64,000 nucleotides of DNA from Chloroflexota bacterium (GCA_016219545.1 JACRMH010000063.1:31320-95319), one strand, 5' to 3'. Positions 50,608 through 59,596 are shown, counted from the stretch's first letter. A program made the numbers and translations. Notes: generated by a model from the letters alone, not told the origin.

Positions 50608-51567
50608 CTCGAAGATGAACAGCAGGAAGGTCCGCAGCAGGGCAACCCTGAACCCATGCAGCAACAGGAAGTGTTCGCAAGCACGAACGCGAATTGGTGG
50701 GACGGTGGACAAAAAGTAAAAGCTGGTGAGACCTTCCAGCCTCGTAAATTAAACACCCCGCTCGATAAATTAACCCGCCAAAAAGCCGGCCGTCGTTCGC
50801 TCACCAAAACGGAGCGCAAACACGGCCGTTATATCAAGTCACGTCCAGCAGGTGATAACCTCACAGACATTGCCTTTGATGCATCTTTCCGCGCTGCGGC
50901 TCCATTCCAAAAACAACGTACCGAAGAACGCAAGAAGCTGGCCTTCTCAATTAAGAAAAGCGACCTCCAGCGCAAGATTCGCGTGAAGCGCGTGGCGAAT
51001 TTGGTTTTGTTCCTCGTGGATGCGTCATGGTCCATGGCAGTTGCCGAGCGCATGAATGCCACCAAAGGCGCGATCCTCTCGCTGTTGACCGACGCCTATC
51101 AACGCCGCGACCGTGTGGGACTCATCGTCTTCCAGAAAGATCGCGCCACGCTGGTACTCTCCCCAACCAACTCGGTTCAACTCGCACAACGTGCATTGAT
51201 GGATATTCCCGTCGGCGGGAAGACTCCGCTCTCGGCAGGGCTGTTCATGGCGCATGATGTACTCACGCATGAGAAACATATTCACCCCGATGTGGAACCG
51301 CTTTTGATCGTGCTGACCGATGGCGCAGGCAATGTGTCCATTGGGACTCTTCCTCCGCAGGAAGAAGGCTTCAAATTTGCGGAAATGATCGCAGGCGAAA
51401 AGACTCGCTCCGTGGTCATCAACATGGAGCACGCTGCCTTTGACCAGGGTCTCGCCCAACAGCTTGCCGATCATCTCAAAGCGCCGTGTTATTCGCTAAG
51501 CGATTTGAAAGCTGAGAGTTTGTACAACACGGTAAGAGACGAGATGTCGAAGCCGGTAAAGAAGTAA
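50608..51567 (+). CDS. Chelatase D-subunit half (VWA domain), reached by frameshift
   Basis: The frame is open from upstream of the A9 run; a possible independent start is ATG 50656, but no ribosome site is seen there, so frameshift delivery is favoured. The coordinates start at the first in-frame codons after the run. The sequence has an acidic/Gln-rich linker and then a VWA domain with the MIDAS motif VLFLVDASWSMAVAERM (DxSxS), VGGKTPLSAG and VLTDGAGN. With the I-half it would form the ATP-driven chelatase motor for Mg or Co insertion; the large subunit is not in the window. In a B12-dependent organism a cobaltochelatase role is attractive but not shown. Confidence 0.8.
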   Translation, partial: LEDEQQEGPQQGNPEPMQQQEVFASTNANWWDGGQKVKAGETFQPRKLNTPLDKLTRQKAGRRSLTKTERKHGRYIKSRPAGDNLTDIAFDASFRAAAPFQKQRTEERKKLAFSIKKSDLQRKIRVKRVANLVLFLVDASWSMAVAERMNATKGAILSLLTDAYQRRDRVGLIVFQKDRATLVLSPTNSVQLAQRALMDIPVGGKTPLSAGLFMAHDVLTHEKHIHPDVEPLLIVLTDGAGNVSIGTLPPQEEGFKFAEMIAGEKTRSVVINMEHAAFDQGLAQQLADHLKAPCYSLSDLKAESLYNTVRDEMSKPVKK

Positions 51568-51620
51568 AAAGTGGATGATGATTACACAATGGTTAATATC
51601 AATGTGTTTAAGGCAGTCTA

Positions 51621-52088
51621 ATGTCGAAAGAAAATGAAAAGAACTACTATTCCCCCGTCACAATTGGATTAGCTGTCGGCGTAATCAGTTTTTTTGTTGT
51701 TGCTACCGTGTCAGTCTTTGGGTGGTGCATTGGTATTTTCATATCAGCAGGTATTGGTTCTATTGCAGGTTTCCTGACTGCCCGTTATGCCAATATCGGT
51801 ACATGGGACATCCCAGCCAATCTTGGTGCAAATGCAGCGGCGATTGCAGGCGTGTTCGTATTCCTTGGTCATATCGCCGGCGGAATCATTCCTTCGTTAT
51901 TGATTAGTAGGTTCTCAGGATCGGACGTTCTCCCAAATATTGAATTTGTTTCATTCGGGGATATCTTTTCTTTTTTCGTGAGACAGGGACTGATTAATGG
52001 CGCAATTGGATGGTTCATTTCAGCCATTGCCGGGTCTGTTGTTGCATCAAAAATCTATGAAAATGACCTGAGGAATAAGCGCAATTAG
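51621..52088 (+). CDS. Four-helix membrane protein, unknown function
   Basis: 155 residues with four hydrophobic segments (ISFFVVATVSVFGWCIGIFI, IGSIAGFLTARY, AAAIAGVFVFLGHIAGGIIP, INGAIGWFISAIAGSVVASK). It has the GIGSIAGFLTA Gly pattern of small permease-like helices. No family recognised; ends before the terminator at 52149. Confidence 0.65.
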   Translation: MSKENEKNYYSPVTIGLAVGVISFFVVATVSVFGWCIGIFISAGIGSIAGFLTARYANIGTWDIPANLGANAAAIAGVFVFLGHIAGGIIPSLLISRFSGSDVLPNIEFVSFGDIFSFFVRQGLINGAIGWFISAIAGSVVASKIYENDLRNKRN

Positions 52089-52148
52089 TACATATGAAAA
52101 TGTCAGAAAACAATATGCCCTAAACATCCAAAGACTCCACACTACAAA

Positions 52149-52183
52149 AAGACCCCCGAGGTTTTCAAAACCTCGGAGGTCTT
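52149..52183. terminator. Bidirectional terminator, CCTCGGAGG class
   Basis: AAGACCCCCGAGGTTTT, CA, AAAACCTCGGAGGTCTT between two convergent genes. Confidence 0.8.
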
Positions 52184-52187
52184 ATCA

Positions 52188-53603
52188 TCACGAATCAAAC
52201 CCCAACCCCAGCGCATCCAAAAGTTGCAGCCACAAATTTCTTTTCCCCTCATTATCATCCGCGCGGTTGAGGGACCATCTTGTAAAGTTGATGATCGGCG
52301 AGCGGAACGGTTCTGGCGGGAAGGGGAATGGTTTGGATTTCACCATTTGCAATTCGGTACGTTCTGTCTTTTTTCCATCCAATAGATCAAGCATCACTTG
52401 TGCGCCAAATCGGGATGCGCCAACGCCGAGTCCTGTATATCCTACGGCGTATGCAACCTTGCCATGATAAGCCTTGCCCCAAAAAGCAGTGTAACGTGAG
52501 CAGGTGTCTATCACGCCGCCCCAGGCGTGCGTGAAACGCAGACCTGTCAACTGGGGGAATGTTTGGAAGAAGTGCTCAGCCAAACGGGCGAAAGATTCGG
52601 GACGGTTTTCCAGATGCGGCGACACTTGATTATTCCGATAATAAATGGCGTCGTATCCGCCCCATAGGATTCGTCCATCCGGTGTGATCTGATAATAATG
52701 GAATTGATTTCCGATATCGCTTAATCCCTCGCGTCCACGCCAGCCGATTGCATCGTGTTGTTCGTTGGAAAGCGGCTCGGTCATCAAAACATAATCATAA
52801 ACAGGCACCACATAGAACGAAAGAGACTTGAGCAAAGGTGGGAAGGCATTTGTGGCAAGCGCAACCTTTTTTGCTTCGACTTGTCCGTGCGGAGTTTTGA
52901 CAATAATTGACGCGCGCTTCTCTTCCAGACCCATAACCTGCGTGCCCTCAAACAAGCGGACTCCAAGTTCCAGGCAGACTCTTCTTAATCCCCACGCCAA
53001 CCGCGCGGGATTGACCATCGCCACGGAGGGATCAAGGATGCCCGCAAGATAAGTAGGCGAGTTAACCCTTGCCCGCATTTGCTCCTGACTGAGAAATTGA
53101 ATATGTTCCCCATATTTCGCGGAGTGCTCCGACTCTTCGCGCAGTTCTTCAATTTGATATTCTTCGTTCGCAACATTGATCTCGCCTGAGCGGACGAAGT
53201 CACATTCAATATGGAATTGTTTGATCGCAGCTTCGATGCCATCCAGATTCTTGTGACCCAATTCCACCAGCTTGGCCATTTCCTTCGGCCAGCGATTCAA
53301 TCCATTTTGAAATGAATGTGTTAATGAAGACGCAACGAATCCACCGTTGCGTCCGCTGGCTCCAATACCCACTTCGCCAGCTTCGAGCAACACCACATCA
53401 CGCTCAGGGTTGGTTTGTTTTGCGATCAGCGCGCTCCACAAGCCAGTAAAACCTGCGCCGACAATGACCAGGTCAGCTTGAATATTTTCAATTAGTGGGG
53501 GAGCAGGAGTGGGTTTGGCCGGATCGTCTAACCAGAAGGGCGTGAACTTCACATCCGCAAGAGCTTTCAGAGTCTCAGGGCGCGGAGTGTTCGAGAAAAT
53601 CAT
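52188..53603 (-). CDS. FAD-dependent amine/amino acid oxidoreductase (DAO family)
   Basis: 471 residues from the ATG at 53603, with GGAGA five bases before; longer frames start with TTG or ATG in poorer context. FAD-binding dinucleotide fold VIVGAGFTGLWSALIAKQ and EAGEVGIGASGRNGGF are the DAO/PuuB-type motifs; GLGVGASRFGAQVMLDLLDG is the C-terminal FAD loop. Such enzymes oxidise gamma-glutamylputrescine, glycine, sarcosine or related amines. Alone on its strand; substrate unknown. Confidence 0.87.
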   Translation of the reverse strand: MIFSNTPRPETLKALADVKFTPFWLDDPAKPTPAPPLIENIQADLVIVGAGFTGLWSALIAKQTNPERDVVLLEAGEVGIGASGRNGGFVASSLTHSFQNGLNRWPKEMAKLVELGHKNLDGIEAAIKQFHIECDFVRSGEINVANEEYQIEELREESEHSAKYGEHIQFLSQEQMRARVNSPTYLAGILDPSVAMVNPARLAWGLRRVCLELGVRLFEGTQVMGLEEKRASIIVKTPHGQVEAKKVALATNAFPPLLKSLSFYVVPVYDYVLMTEPLSNEQHDAIGWRGREGLSDIGNQFHYYQITPDGRILWGGYDAIYYRNNQVSPHLENRPESFARLAEHFFQTFPQLTGLRFTHAWGGVIDTCSRYTAFWGKAYHGKVAYAVGYTGLGVGASRFGAQVMLDLLDGKKTERTELQMVKSKPFPFPPEPFRSPIINFTRWSLNRADDNEGKRNLWLQLLDALGLGFDS

Positions 53604-53738
53604 AAAGTCTCCAGTTTCGCGGCCTGTACTTTCCATCAAATGGAGTGTACAGGTTCATAGTTTTGAACAAGTTTACAGTCGGGGGATGATTTGAGTCAAT
53701 ATCATAAAACTGCAACGGAAATTGGGCTATATAAAATC

Positions 53739-53767
53739 TTGACAAATTAGAACATGTGTTCTAGAAT
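53739..53767 (+). promoter_or_regulatory. Sigma-70 promoter with embedded LexA box
   Basis: -35 TTGACA (53739-53744), 17-base spacer, -10 TAGAAT (53762-53767). The spacer holds GAACATGTGTTC (53750-53761), a perfect GAAC-N4-GTTC, within a 16-base palindrome (TAGAACATGTGTTCTA). This is the LexA box of Gram-positive and Chloroflexota type. Confidence 0.85.
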
Positions 53768-53797
53768 CTCGGCTACTTATCCGACTAGGAGGTCGAA

Positions 53798-54598
53798 ATG
53801 ACAACTTTCAGTAATCCGCTTGGGAATGGTTTGAAAACGATCTGGTACAAGTTGACTCATAATATGAAGTTCAATCGAGGCGCCACCTTTGGCATGATGA
53901 TCATTGGCGCTTTGCTGTCCTTTGAGGTCTTCAACTTTAGTACCACCCAATTTGCTTTGCATGATATGCTCGGCGACCTGACCTTCGCAGGGATGCGTTG
54001 GGCGACCATCCTCGCCGTTGCTTTCTGCGGCATTGACTTTGCCGGCATCGCCCGCATCTTCACACCCGAGCAGGGCAGTAATGAGCCGGCTGAAGTCTAT
54101 TATCTCTTTGGCGCGTGGCTTTTGGCTGCCGGTTTCAACGCCACCCTTACATGGTGGGGCGTAGCCGTTGCGATTGCAAAGAATCCCAACTTGCAATCCA
54201 GCGCGGTCATGAGCGCAGACACCCTTACCAAATCTGTGCCGATTTTCATTGCCGTCATGGTCTGGTTGATCCGGCTCCTCATTATCGGTACCTTCTCGTT
54301 GGCAGGAGATCGGTTATTCACCACCTCCTCACAAGGCCAGGGTCAACGCTCTTATAACAATAATCCCCAACAGCGACCGGCATATCAATCTCAGAATCAA
54401 GGCAGTCAGGTGAATCAACCAGCGTTTCGGTCTGCATCTCAGATCAATCGTCCGGTGAATACCAACACTTCTGGCTTCCGCTCTGCTCCCAAGCCAACTA
54501 CATCATCACAGCAAAGCTCCTTTATTCCGCCCGAACCCACTTACCACCCTGTTAATGCCCGTAGTGCGGATGCTGGTGACCGCCACTACAACGCGTAA
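53798..54598 (+). CDS. SOS-controlled four-helix membrane protein with disordered tail
   Basis: 266 residues. Hydrophobic segments are at about 31-50, 64-85, 100-124 and 150-172. The last 90 residues are Gln/Asn/Ser/Pro-rich and disordered (RSYNNNPQQRPAYQSQNQ). GGAGG lies seven bases before ATG. Promoter context makes it a probable DNA-damage-induced gene; it may be cotranscribed with the transglycosylase 97 bases downstream. No family recognised. Confidence 0.7.
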   Translation: MTTFSNPLGNGLKTIWYKLTHNMKFNRGATFGMMIIGALLSFEVFNFSTTQFALHDMLGDLTFAGMRWATILAVAFCGIDFAGIARIFTPEQGSNEPAEVYYLFGAWLLAAGFNATLTWWGVAVAIAKNPNLQSSAVMSADTLTKSVPIFIAVMVWLIRLLIIGTFSLAGDRLFTTSSQGQGQRSYNNNPQQRPAYQSQNQGSQVNQPAFRSASQINRPVNTNTSGFRSAPKPTTSSQQSSFIPPEPTYHPVNARSADAGDRHYNA

Positions 54599-54602
54599 AG
54601 TT

Positions 54603-54619
54603 ACTGCGAGACTATTCTC
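54603..54619. repeat. Hairpin between membrane protein and transglycosylase genes
   Basis: TGCGAGA, CTA, TTCTCGCA follows the membrane-protein stop, and a second small hairpin GGGTCC TTTA GAGACCC follows at 54662. They could process or attenuate the mRNA; no T-tract is seen, so readthrough to the next gene remains possible. Confidence 0.5.
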
Positions 54620-54694
54620 GCAAAAACAATTCCACAAAACTTAATAACAAAATTTCGAGCCGGGTCCTTTAGAGACCCAGAAAAGAGAGAACAT

Positions 54695-55378
54695 ATGCCC
54701 CGCGCTCGCCCTGTAATAAATTATTCACAAACAGCCGTTGACCTGCAAGAACAAGGGAGCGGCTGTTTGTCTGGTTTTATGATAGTGCCGTTTGTTGTGA
54801 TATTCATCAGCGCAATTCTGGGGACAATTGCATGGAAGACCACCCCGACAATATCAATGGAAATACCGCCCATCGCTTCGACAGGCATTTCCCCCATCTT
54901 TAGAATTGAAGTCCAATATTGGGCTGATTCCATCTCGAAGTGGGCGGCCGCTTCGCAGCTTGACCCGAATCTGGCGGCCACAATTATGCAGATCGAATCC
55001 TGTGGAGATCCCCGAGCCACATCAAGTGCTGGTGCCATGGGACTCTTTCAAGTCATGCCCTTTCATTTTTATGCAATGGATGATCCCTACAATCCCGGCA
55101 CTAACGCCGAACGTGGACTTGCTTATCTTACGAAATCACTTGCAACATCTGGTGGAAATGCGCGCCTGGCCATGGCGGGGTATAACGGCGGTATTGGTGT
55201 CATCAACCGCTCAGAATGGACCTGGTCTGCTCAAACGAAAAGATATGTCCAATATGGCGCGCCCATCTACGAAGACGCACGCAATGGAATTAATCCAAGC
55301 CCGGCATTACAAGAATGGTATGAAAAGTATGGGGCGAGTTTATGCAGGCAGGCGCATCAGCGTTTGGGACTGCCATAA
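54695..55378 (+). CDS. Lytic transglycosylase (SLT-like), membrane-anchored
   Basis: 227 residues. One N-terminal membrane helix (FMIVPFVVIFISAILGTIAW) and an SLT lysozyme-like domain: IMQIESCGDPRATSS (catalytic Glu), GAMGLFQVMPFHF, AMAGYNGG. It cuts peptidoglycan. Lies downstream of the SOS-controlled membrane-protein gene and probably shares the transcript, which suggests opening of the wall after DNA damage. Confidence 0.87.
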   Translation: MPRARPVINYSQTAVDLQEQGSGCLSGFMIVPFVVIFISAILGTIAWKTTPTISMEIPPIASTGISPIFRIEVQYWADSISKWAAASQLDPNLAATIMQIESCGDPRATSSAGAMGLFQVMPFHFYAMDDPYNPGTNAERGLAYLTKSLATSGGNARLAMAGYNGGIGVINRSEWTWSAQTKRYVQYGAPIYEDARNGINPSPALQEWYEKYGASLCRQAHQRLGLP

Positions 55379-55398
55379 AATAACCGTTCAACAAACAA

Positions 55399-56772
55399 TT
55401 ACTTAACGATTCCCAGCCAGATCACAAAAGTTGTGCCCTTGCCCTCTTTTGATTCAACCTTGATCTGCCCGCCGTGATGTTCCACGATCCAATTGGTGAT
55501 GGACAGACCTAACCCAAATCCGCTGGTGGTGGAACGAGTGCGTGATTTTTCAGCGCGGTAGAAGCGGTCAAAGATGTGCGGCAGGTCTTCGGCAGGAATG
55601 CCCGGTCCCGTGTCGCGGATAATGATGCGTGCCTGCTCTCCGATCTTTGCGAGGCTGATGTATACATCTCCGCCTTGGGGCGTGTACTGGATCGCATTGG
55701 ACACTAAATTAAGCACGACTTGTTTCAAGCGGTCACGATCTCCATTGACCATGACCTGGTCAATTTCATTGAGATGCACGTGGACTTTAGTCCCTGCCAG
55801 AACGCGCATCTCTGAAAAAACTTCGGTCAACAAAAGGTCCAACTCAACCGGTTTGAGCACAAGTGTAAGTTTGCCTGACTCTGCCTGGGCCAACATGAGC
55901 AGTCCGCCGACAAGGCGTGTGAGCCGCCCGGCTTCCTGATCTATACTGCTCAGGGATTCTTCGTCCGCCTGTTTCATGCGGCGGATAAGGTCTACGTTAC
56001 CTTTGATGACTGTCAGCGGTGTGCGGAGTTCGTGACTTACATCCGCCAGAAAACGCTGCTGCGATGTAAATAGGGATTCCAAACGTTCCAGTGTTTGATT
56101 GACGGAGACGATCAACTCGCCGATCTCATCATCTTTTTCGGCTCGTTCCTGATAGGGGATTCTACGTGAGAGATCGTCCGCTCGGTTGATCTGATCCACT
56201 GTATCGGTGATGGCTTCAAGGGGAGATAATGCACGTCCGAGGATCACCCATGAGCCGAGCCCCGCTAACAGGACGGCCAGGATTGCAATCAGGGCCGTCA
56301 TTGATAACAGATTCCCGCGAGTTGCATCCACTACACTTAGGCTTGCCCCCACCTGCAAAGTGGCAATCAAACGGTTATTGACCCGGAGAGGGACACTCAC
56401 CACGCGCAGGTGCGCTCCATTCAGGTAGGAATCTTCATAGATGGCCATACCAGCTTTCAGTCCGGCAGGATCGAGGGATTGAGTTAAAGTTGCGATACTG
56501 GGGGAACTGGTCATCAGTTTCCCGTTACTATCCCACATCTGTATGTACGCATTCGAAGTCATATCTAATTGGGGCAGCCCGATCAGATTCAGTTCTCCGA
56601 TCGAGTTGACTTTGGTAACCTTGGTAATGTCATGGACGACGACTTCGAGCATGGTATCAACTTGATTGAGCAGAATCACATTGACAAGGAGATAAACCGC
56701 CACACCAAAGATGAGCAGAATGCCCCCCATGAATGTTGAATAAAGCAGGGTAAAGCGCAGGCGTAAGGACAT
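55399..56772 (-). CDS. Sensor histidine kinase
   Basis: 457 residues. Two membrane helices (about 10-30 and 158-180) flank an extracytoplasmic sensor domain; then HAMP (LGRALSPLEAITDTVDQI), the H-box VSHELRTPLTVIKGNVD, the N-box LKQVVLNLVSNAIQYTP, and G-boxes DTGPGIPAEDLPHIFDRF and GFGLGLSIT. It pairs with the response regulator at 56854. Signal unknown. Confidence 0.94.
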   Translation of the reverse strand: MSLRLRFTLLYSTFMGGILLIFGVAVYLLVNVILLNQVDTMLEVVVHDITKVTKVNSIGELNLIGLPQLDMTSNAYIQMWDSNGKLMTSSPSIATLTQSLDPAGLKAGMAIYEDSYLNGAHLRVVSVPLRVNNRLIATLQVGASLSVVDATRGNLLSMTALIAILAVLLAGLGSWVILGRALSPLEAITDTVDQINRADDLSRRIPYQERAEKDDEIGELIVSVNQTLERLESLFTSQQRFLADVSHELRTPLTVIKGNVDLIRRMKQADEESLSSIDQEAGRLTRLVGGLLMLAQAESGKLTLVLKPVELDLLLTEVFSEMRVLAGTKVHVHLNEIDQVMVNGDRDRLKQVVLNLVSNAIQYTPQGGDVYISLAKIGEQARIIIRDTGPGIPAEDLPHIFDRFYRAEKSRTRSTTSGFGLGLSITNWIVEHHGGQIKVESKEGKGTTFVIWLGIVK

Positions 56773-56815
56773 TTATGTAGTGTAATGTGATGAGTTTAGG
56801 GCAATGTGAGAAATT

Positions 56816-56848
56816 TTAAAAAATAAGCGGCAGTCAGGACTGCCGCTT
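56816..56848 (-). terminator. Terminator between response regulator and kinase genes
   Basis: The minus strand reads AAGCGGCAGT, CCTG, ACTGCCGCTT, then ATTTTTT. It lies between two genes of one operon, so it could set a ratio of regulator to kinase mRNA. Confidence 0.75.
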
Positions 56849-56853
56849 TGTGG

Positions 56854-57531
56854 TTACGGATTTTCTCTCATGACGTATCCTACCCCGCGGACGGTATGGA
56901 TAAGCCTGACTTCGCCTTCGCCTTCGAGTTTTTGTCTTAAATATCGGATGTACACTTCAAGCACATTGCTCTCGCCGCCGAAGTCGTAGCCCCAGACACG
57001 GTCAAAGATGACTTCGCGGGTGAGAACTTGTTTGGGGTGACGGAGGAATAACTCCAGCAGTTCGTATTCCTTGGCGGTCAGTGCCACCATCCTTGTGCCG
57101 CGAGCAGCCTGACGTGAGCCTGTATCCAGTGAAAGGTCTGCAAACTTAAGCACAGGGATACGTTCCGGTTGCGTGCGGCGGAGCAGGGCGCGCACACGCG
57201 CCAGCAATTCGTCCAGATTGAACGGCTTGATCATGTAATCATCAGCGCCGGCATCAAGACCTTGAATGCGGTCCTGCACCGTGTCTTTTGCGGTCAACAT
57301 CATGATCGGGATCGAGCCGCCGGTTCGCAGGCGATGGCATACTTCCAGCCCATCCATGCCGGGCAGCATCCAATCCAGAACCACGAGATCGGGGGTGTGG
57401 TCGCGTGCCGCGATCAATCCCATGCGTCCGTCAATAGCGGTATCTACGGTGTAGCCTTCATAAGCAAGGCCACGCTGCAACAACTTGAGAATAGCCTGAT
57501 CGTCTTCAATAATTAAGATTCTTTCATTCAT
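56854..57531 (-). CDS. OmpR-family response regulator
   Basis: 225 residues. Receiver domain with DD at residues 10-11, phospho-acceptor Asp in LVVLDWMLPGMDGLEVC and MLTAKD; Lys in MIKPFNLDELLARVRALL; C-terminal winged helix (LTAKEYELLELFLRHP, YIRYLRQKLE, IHTVRGVGYVMR). AGGAG precedes the ATG. Kinase gene follows beyond a terminator. Confidence 0.95.
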   Translation of the reverse strand: MNERILIIEDDQAILKLLQRGLAYEGYTVDTAIDGRMGLIAARDHTPDLVVLDWMLPGMDGLEVCHRLRTGGSIPIMMLTAKDTVQDRIQGLDAGADDYMIKPFNLDELLARVRALLRRTQPERIPVLKFADLSLDTGSRQAARGTRMVALTAKEYELLELFLRHPKQVLTREVIFDRVWGYDFGGESNVLEVYIRYLRQKLEGEGEVRLIHTVRGVGYVMRENP

Positions 57532-57688
57532 GGCAATGCTCCTGTCCTATACAAAATATACCATAAACTTTATGTCTTATTCATTTCTATTTTTGGTTTT
57601 TGATTCCTAACCTGTTTTTCAATTTGTACAATACAGGAATGTTTTAGGGATAATAAAAAAACGGACGTGGAAGCGCCCGCTTTTGTGT

Positions 57689-58522
57689 TTACTTTCTCAG
57701 CATCCCGCCACCAAATTTATTACCCGGTCTGCCGGATCGCCATGCGTAAAATCCCAGCCCAGCTCCGCCCAATAAAAGCAAGCCCCCGAGAATACCGATG
57801 ATGGGAGATTTCCCTCCGGCGTCTGCTCCCGGTGCGCCGGGGTCAATGGTCACAGCTTTGGATTGGGCTCCAAAACCTACTTCTGCGCGGTCACCTTCTT
57901 TGACATCTATCGAACGATTCAAATTTATGGTTGGATTGTAATTATCGGGAATACCGACCGTGATGTTATAGCTCCCTTCGGGGACATCGGAAAAACAAAT
58001 CCCTTGGTATGCCTCAGGGTCGCTGGGGATAACTGTTTGTTGTGAAGAAGAATACTCACCGTTGATCTCCGTCACGCTGACTGCGCCCCCGGCAATTGCG
58101 GGTTCTGTCAGTTCGCGGTTTGCATTGCCATTTGAATCGTCAAAGAGCAAAACACAAATTTCTGTTGTACCCGTGAACGGCGTGGGGGTGATCGTGGGAG
58201 GTCCTAGCGTAGGGGAAGGACCGACAGTTGGAGTCCCTGCTTGTGAGACGATGCCGATCAGTAATTCCTGTCCTTCGGTGAGCGTGCAACTCGCATCCAG
58301 ACTTGGATTCAACAGGCGGAGCTGTTCCACTGAAATACTGTTTATGGTTGCCACCCGGATACAGTTATCGCCGGGTAGTACAACGTATATAATGCGGCCG
58401 TCCGCTCCTGGTGTGGGTGAAGGCACTGCCTGTAAATTTGGCGCGGCGCCTGCGGGCAGCCACAACCCAAAGAAAAGGGAACTGACCAAGGTAAGAAAAA
58501 GAAGGAAACGTTTTGAATTCAT
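57689..58522 (-). CDS. Exported LysM/SD-repeat-B-like membrane protein
   Basis: 277 residues. Signal peptide (FLLFLTLVSSLFFGLWLPAGA), one LysM-like domain (IYVVLPGDNCIRVATINSISV), a Thr/Pro linker, a beta domain with VLLFDDSNGNANRELTEPA (SdrB-type), and a C-terminal helix (IIGILGGLLLLGGAGLGFYA) with basic tail. It is anchored in the membrane and exposes a peptidoglycan-binding domain. Minus-strand TATAAT (plus 58530-58535) lies seven bases before the ATG, so the mRNA is probably leaderless. Confidence 0.8.
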   Translation of the reverse strand: MNSKRFLLFLTLVSSLFFGLWLPAGAAPNLQAVPSPTPGADGRIIYVVLPGDNCIRVATINSISVEQLRLLNPSLDASCTLTEGQELLIGIVSQAGTPTVGPSPTLGPPTITPTPFTGTTEICVLLFDDSNGNANRELTEPAIAGGAVSVTEINGEYSSSQQTVIPSDPEAYQGICFSDVPEGSYNITVGIPDNYNPTINLNRSIDVKEGDRAEVGFGAQSKAVTIDPGAPGADAGGKSPIIGILGGLLLLGGAGLGFYAWRSGRPGNKFGGGMLRK

Positions 58523-58529
58523 TGTTGAA

Positions 58530-58535
58530 ATTATA
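58530..58535 (-). promoter_or_regulatory. -10 box TATAAT, leaderless start of LysM gene
   Basis: Reads TATAAT on the minus strand with a seven-base gap to the ATG at 58522. Confidence 0.5.
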
Positions 58536-58597
58536 TCAGGATTCGATGGAGCTCATTTCTCTTCAGATTTTCGGAAAACTTAATATCTTTCGCAAGT

Positions 58598-58603
58598 TAT
58601 AAT
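58598..58603 (+). promoter_or_regulatory. -10 box TATAAT before the permease operon
   Basis: CAAGTTATAATGG is a consensus -10 hexamer 34 bases before the ATG at 58637. Confidence 0.5.
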
Positions 58604-58636
58604 GGCGGATAGCGTTTCATGCCTGCCGGAGAATCC

Positions 58637-59596
58637 ATGTTCCAATTTGCACTTCGCCGCTTGTCCATTATCCCACTGGTTTTGTTGATCGCGAACTTTA
58701 TTGGGTTTGCCTTTGCTTTTGCAACCACGCCCATCGTCACTGCCAGTGACCCATATTCAATTGGAGCGAATGAACTTCCTCCCATCATGCCTGTGTATTT
58801 TGATTACTTGAAAAATATGTCTAAAGGCGACTTCGGCAGAACATTTACTAACGAACCCGTACTTGAAAATATTGCGCGATTTGGAGGGGCCAGCCTCGGA
58901 TTGATCGGGATCGCCATGACGATCAGCATTCTCCTCGGGTTGACTCTTGGTTTACTTGCCGTGCGGCGTTCCCGCAGCGGAGTCGCTTCATGGTTAACCT
59001 TGCTTTCCACCATCGGGCTGGCCTTGCCAAGTTTTTATGTCGCCATTTTGCTGATCGCATTCTTTGTTCTGCTCACCATTTATGTGAGTTCTTCCGCCAC
59101 GCCGGCAATTCCTTTCCAAGGTTTTGGCTGGGACGCGCATCTCATTCTTCCAGTATTGACCCTCGTTATCCAGCCCACGGTCAAGATCGCGCAGGTGACG
59201 GCCGGACTTCTGTCTGAGGAATTGGGCAAGCAGTATGTGACCGCCGCCTTGAGCTTCGGTCATTCCATCCAAAAGATAAAATCCAAGTTCGCCTTCCGCA
59301 GCATCCTCGCCCCTGTCGCATTGACCATTGCCGGATCCCTGCGCATCATGATCGCCGAGTTGATCATCATCGAGCGTCTGTTCAACTGGCCGGGGCTGGG
59401 GAAACTGATCTCAACCATATTAAGCAGGAGCTCCCAGTCCGCCGATTTGCTGGCGCCGCCGATGGTGGCCGCGATTCTGACCGTTCTGGTTGGCATCTTC
59501 CTGCTGATAGATTTCAGCGCCACTTTTTTTAGCCGTCTCATCGACCCGCGTTTGCGCGCGGATTCAGAATTGCACTTCAAAGAGGCGGCCGCATGA
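58637..59596 (+). CDS. ABC transporter permease, DppB/OppB-like
   Basis: 319 residues from the ATG at 58637, with GGAGA six bases upstream; an ATG at 58619 lacks one. Six hydrophobic segments, with the EAA-like loop SEELGKQYVTAALSFGHSIQKIKSKFAF and ELIIIERLFNWPGLGKLI, as in peptide/nickel permeases. The stop overlaps the next ATG. No substrate-binding protein or ATPase gene lies nearby. Confidence 0.85.
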   Translation: MFQFALRRLSIIPLVLLIANFIGFAFAFATTPIVTASDPYSIGANELPPIMPVYFDYLKNMSKGDFGRTFTNEPVLENIARFGGASLGLIGIAMTISILLGLTLGLLAVRRSRSGVASWLTLLSTIGLALPSFYVAILLIAFFVLLTIYVSSSATPAIPFQGFGWDAHLILPVLTLVIQPTVKIAQVTAGLLSEELGKQYVTAALSFGHSIQKIKSKFAFRSILAPVALTIAGSLRIMIAELIIIERLFNWPGLGKLISTILSRSSQSADLLAPPMVAAILTVLVGIFLLIDFSATFFSRLIDPRLRADSELHFKEAAA

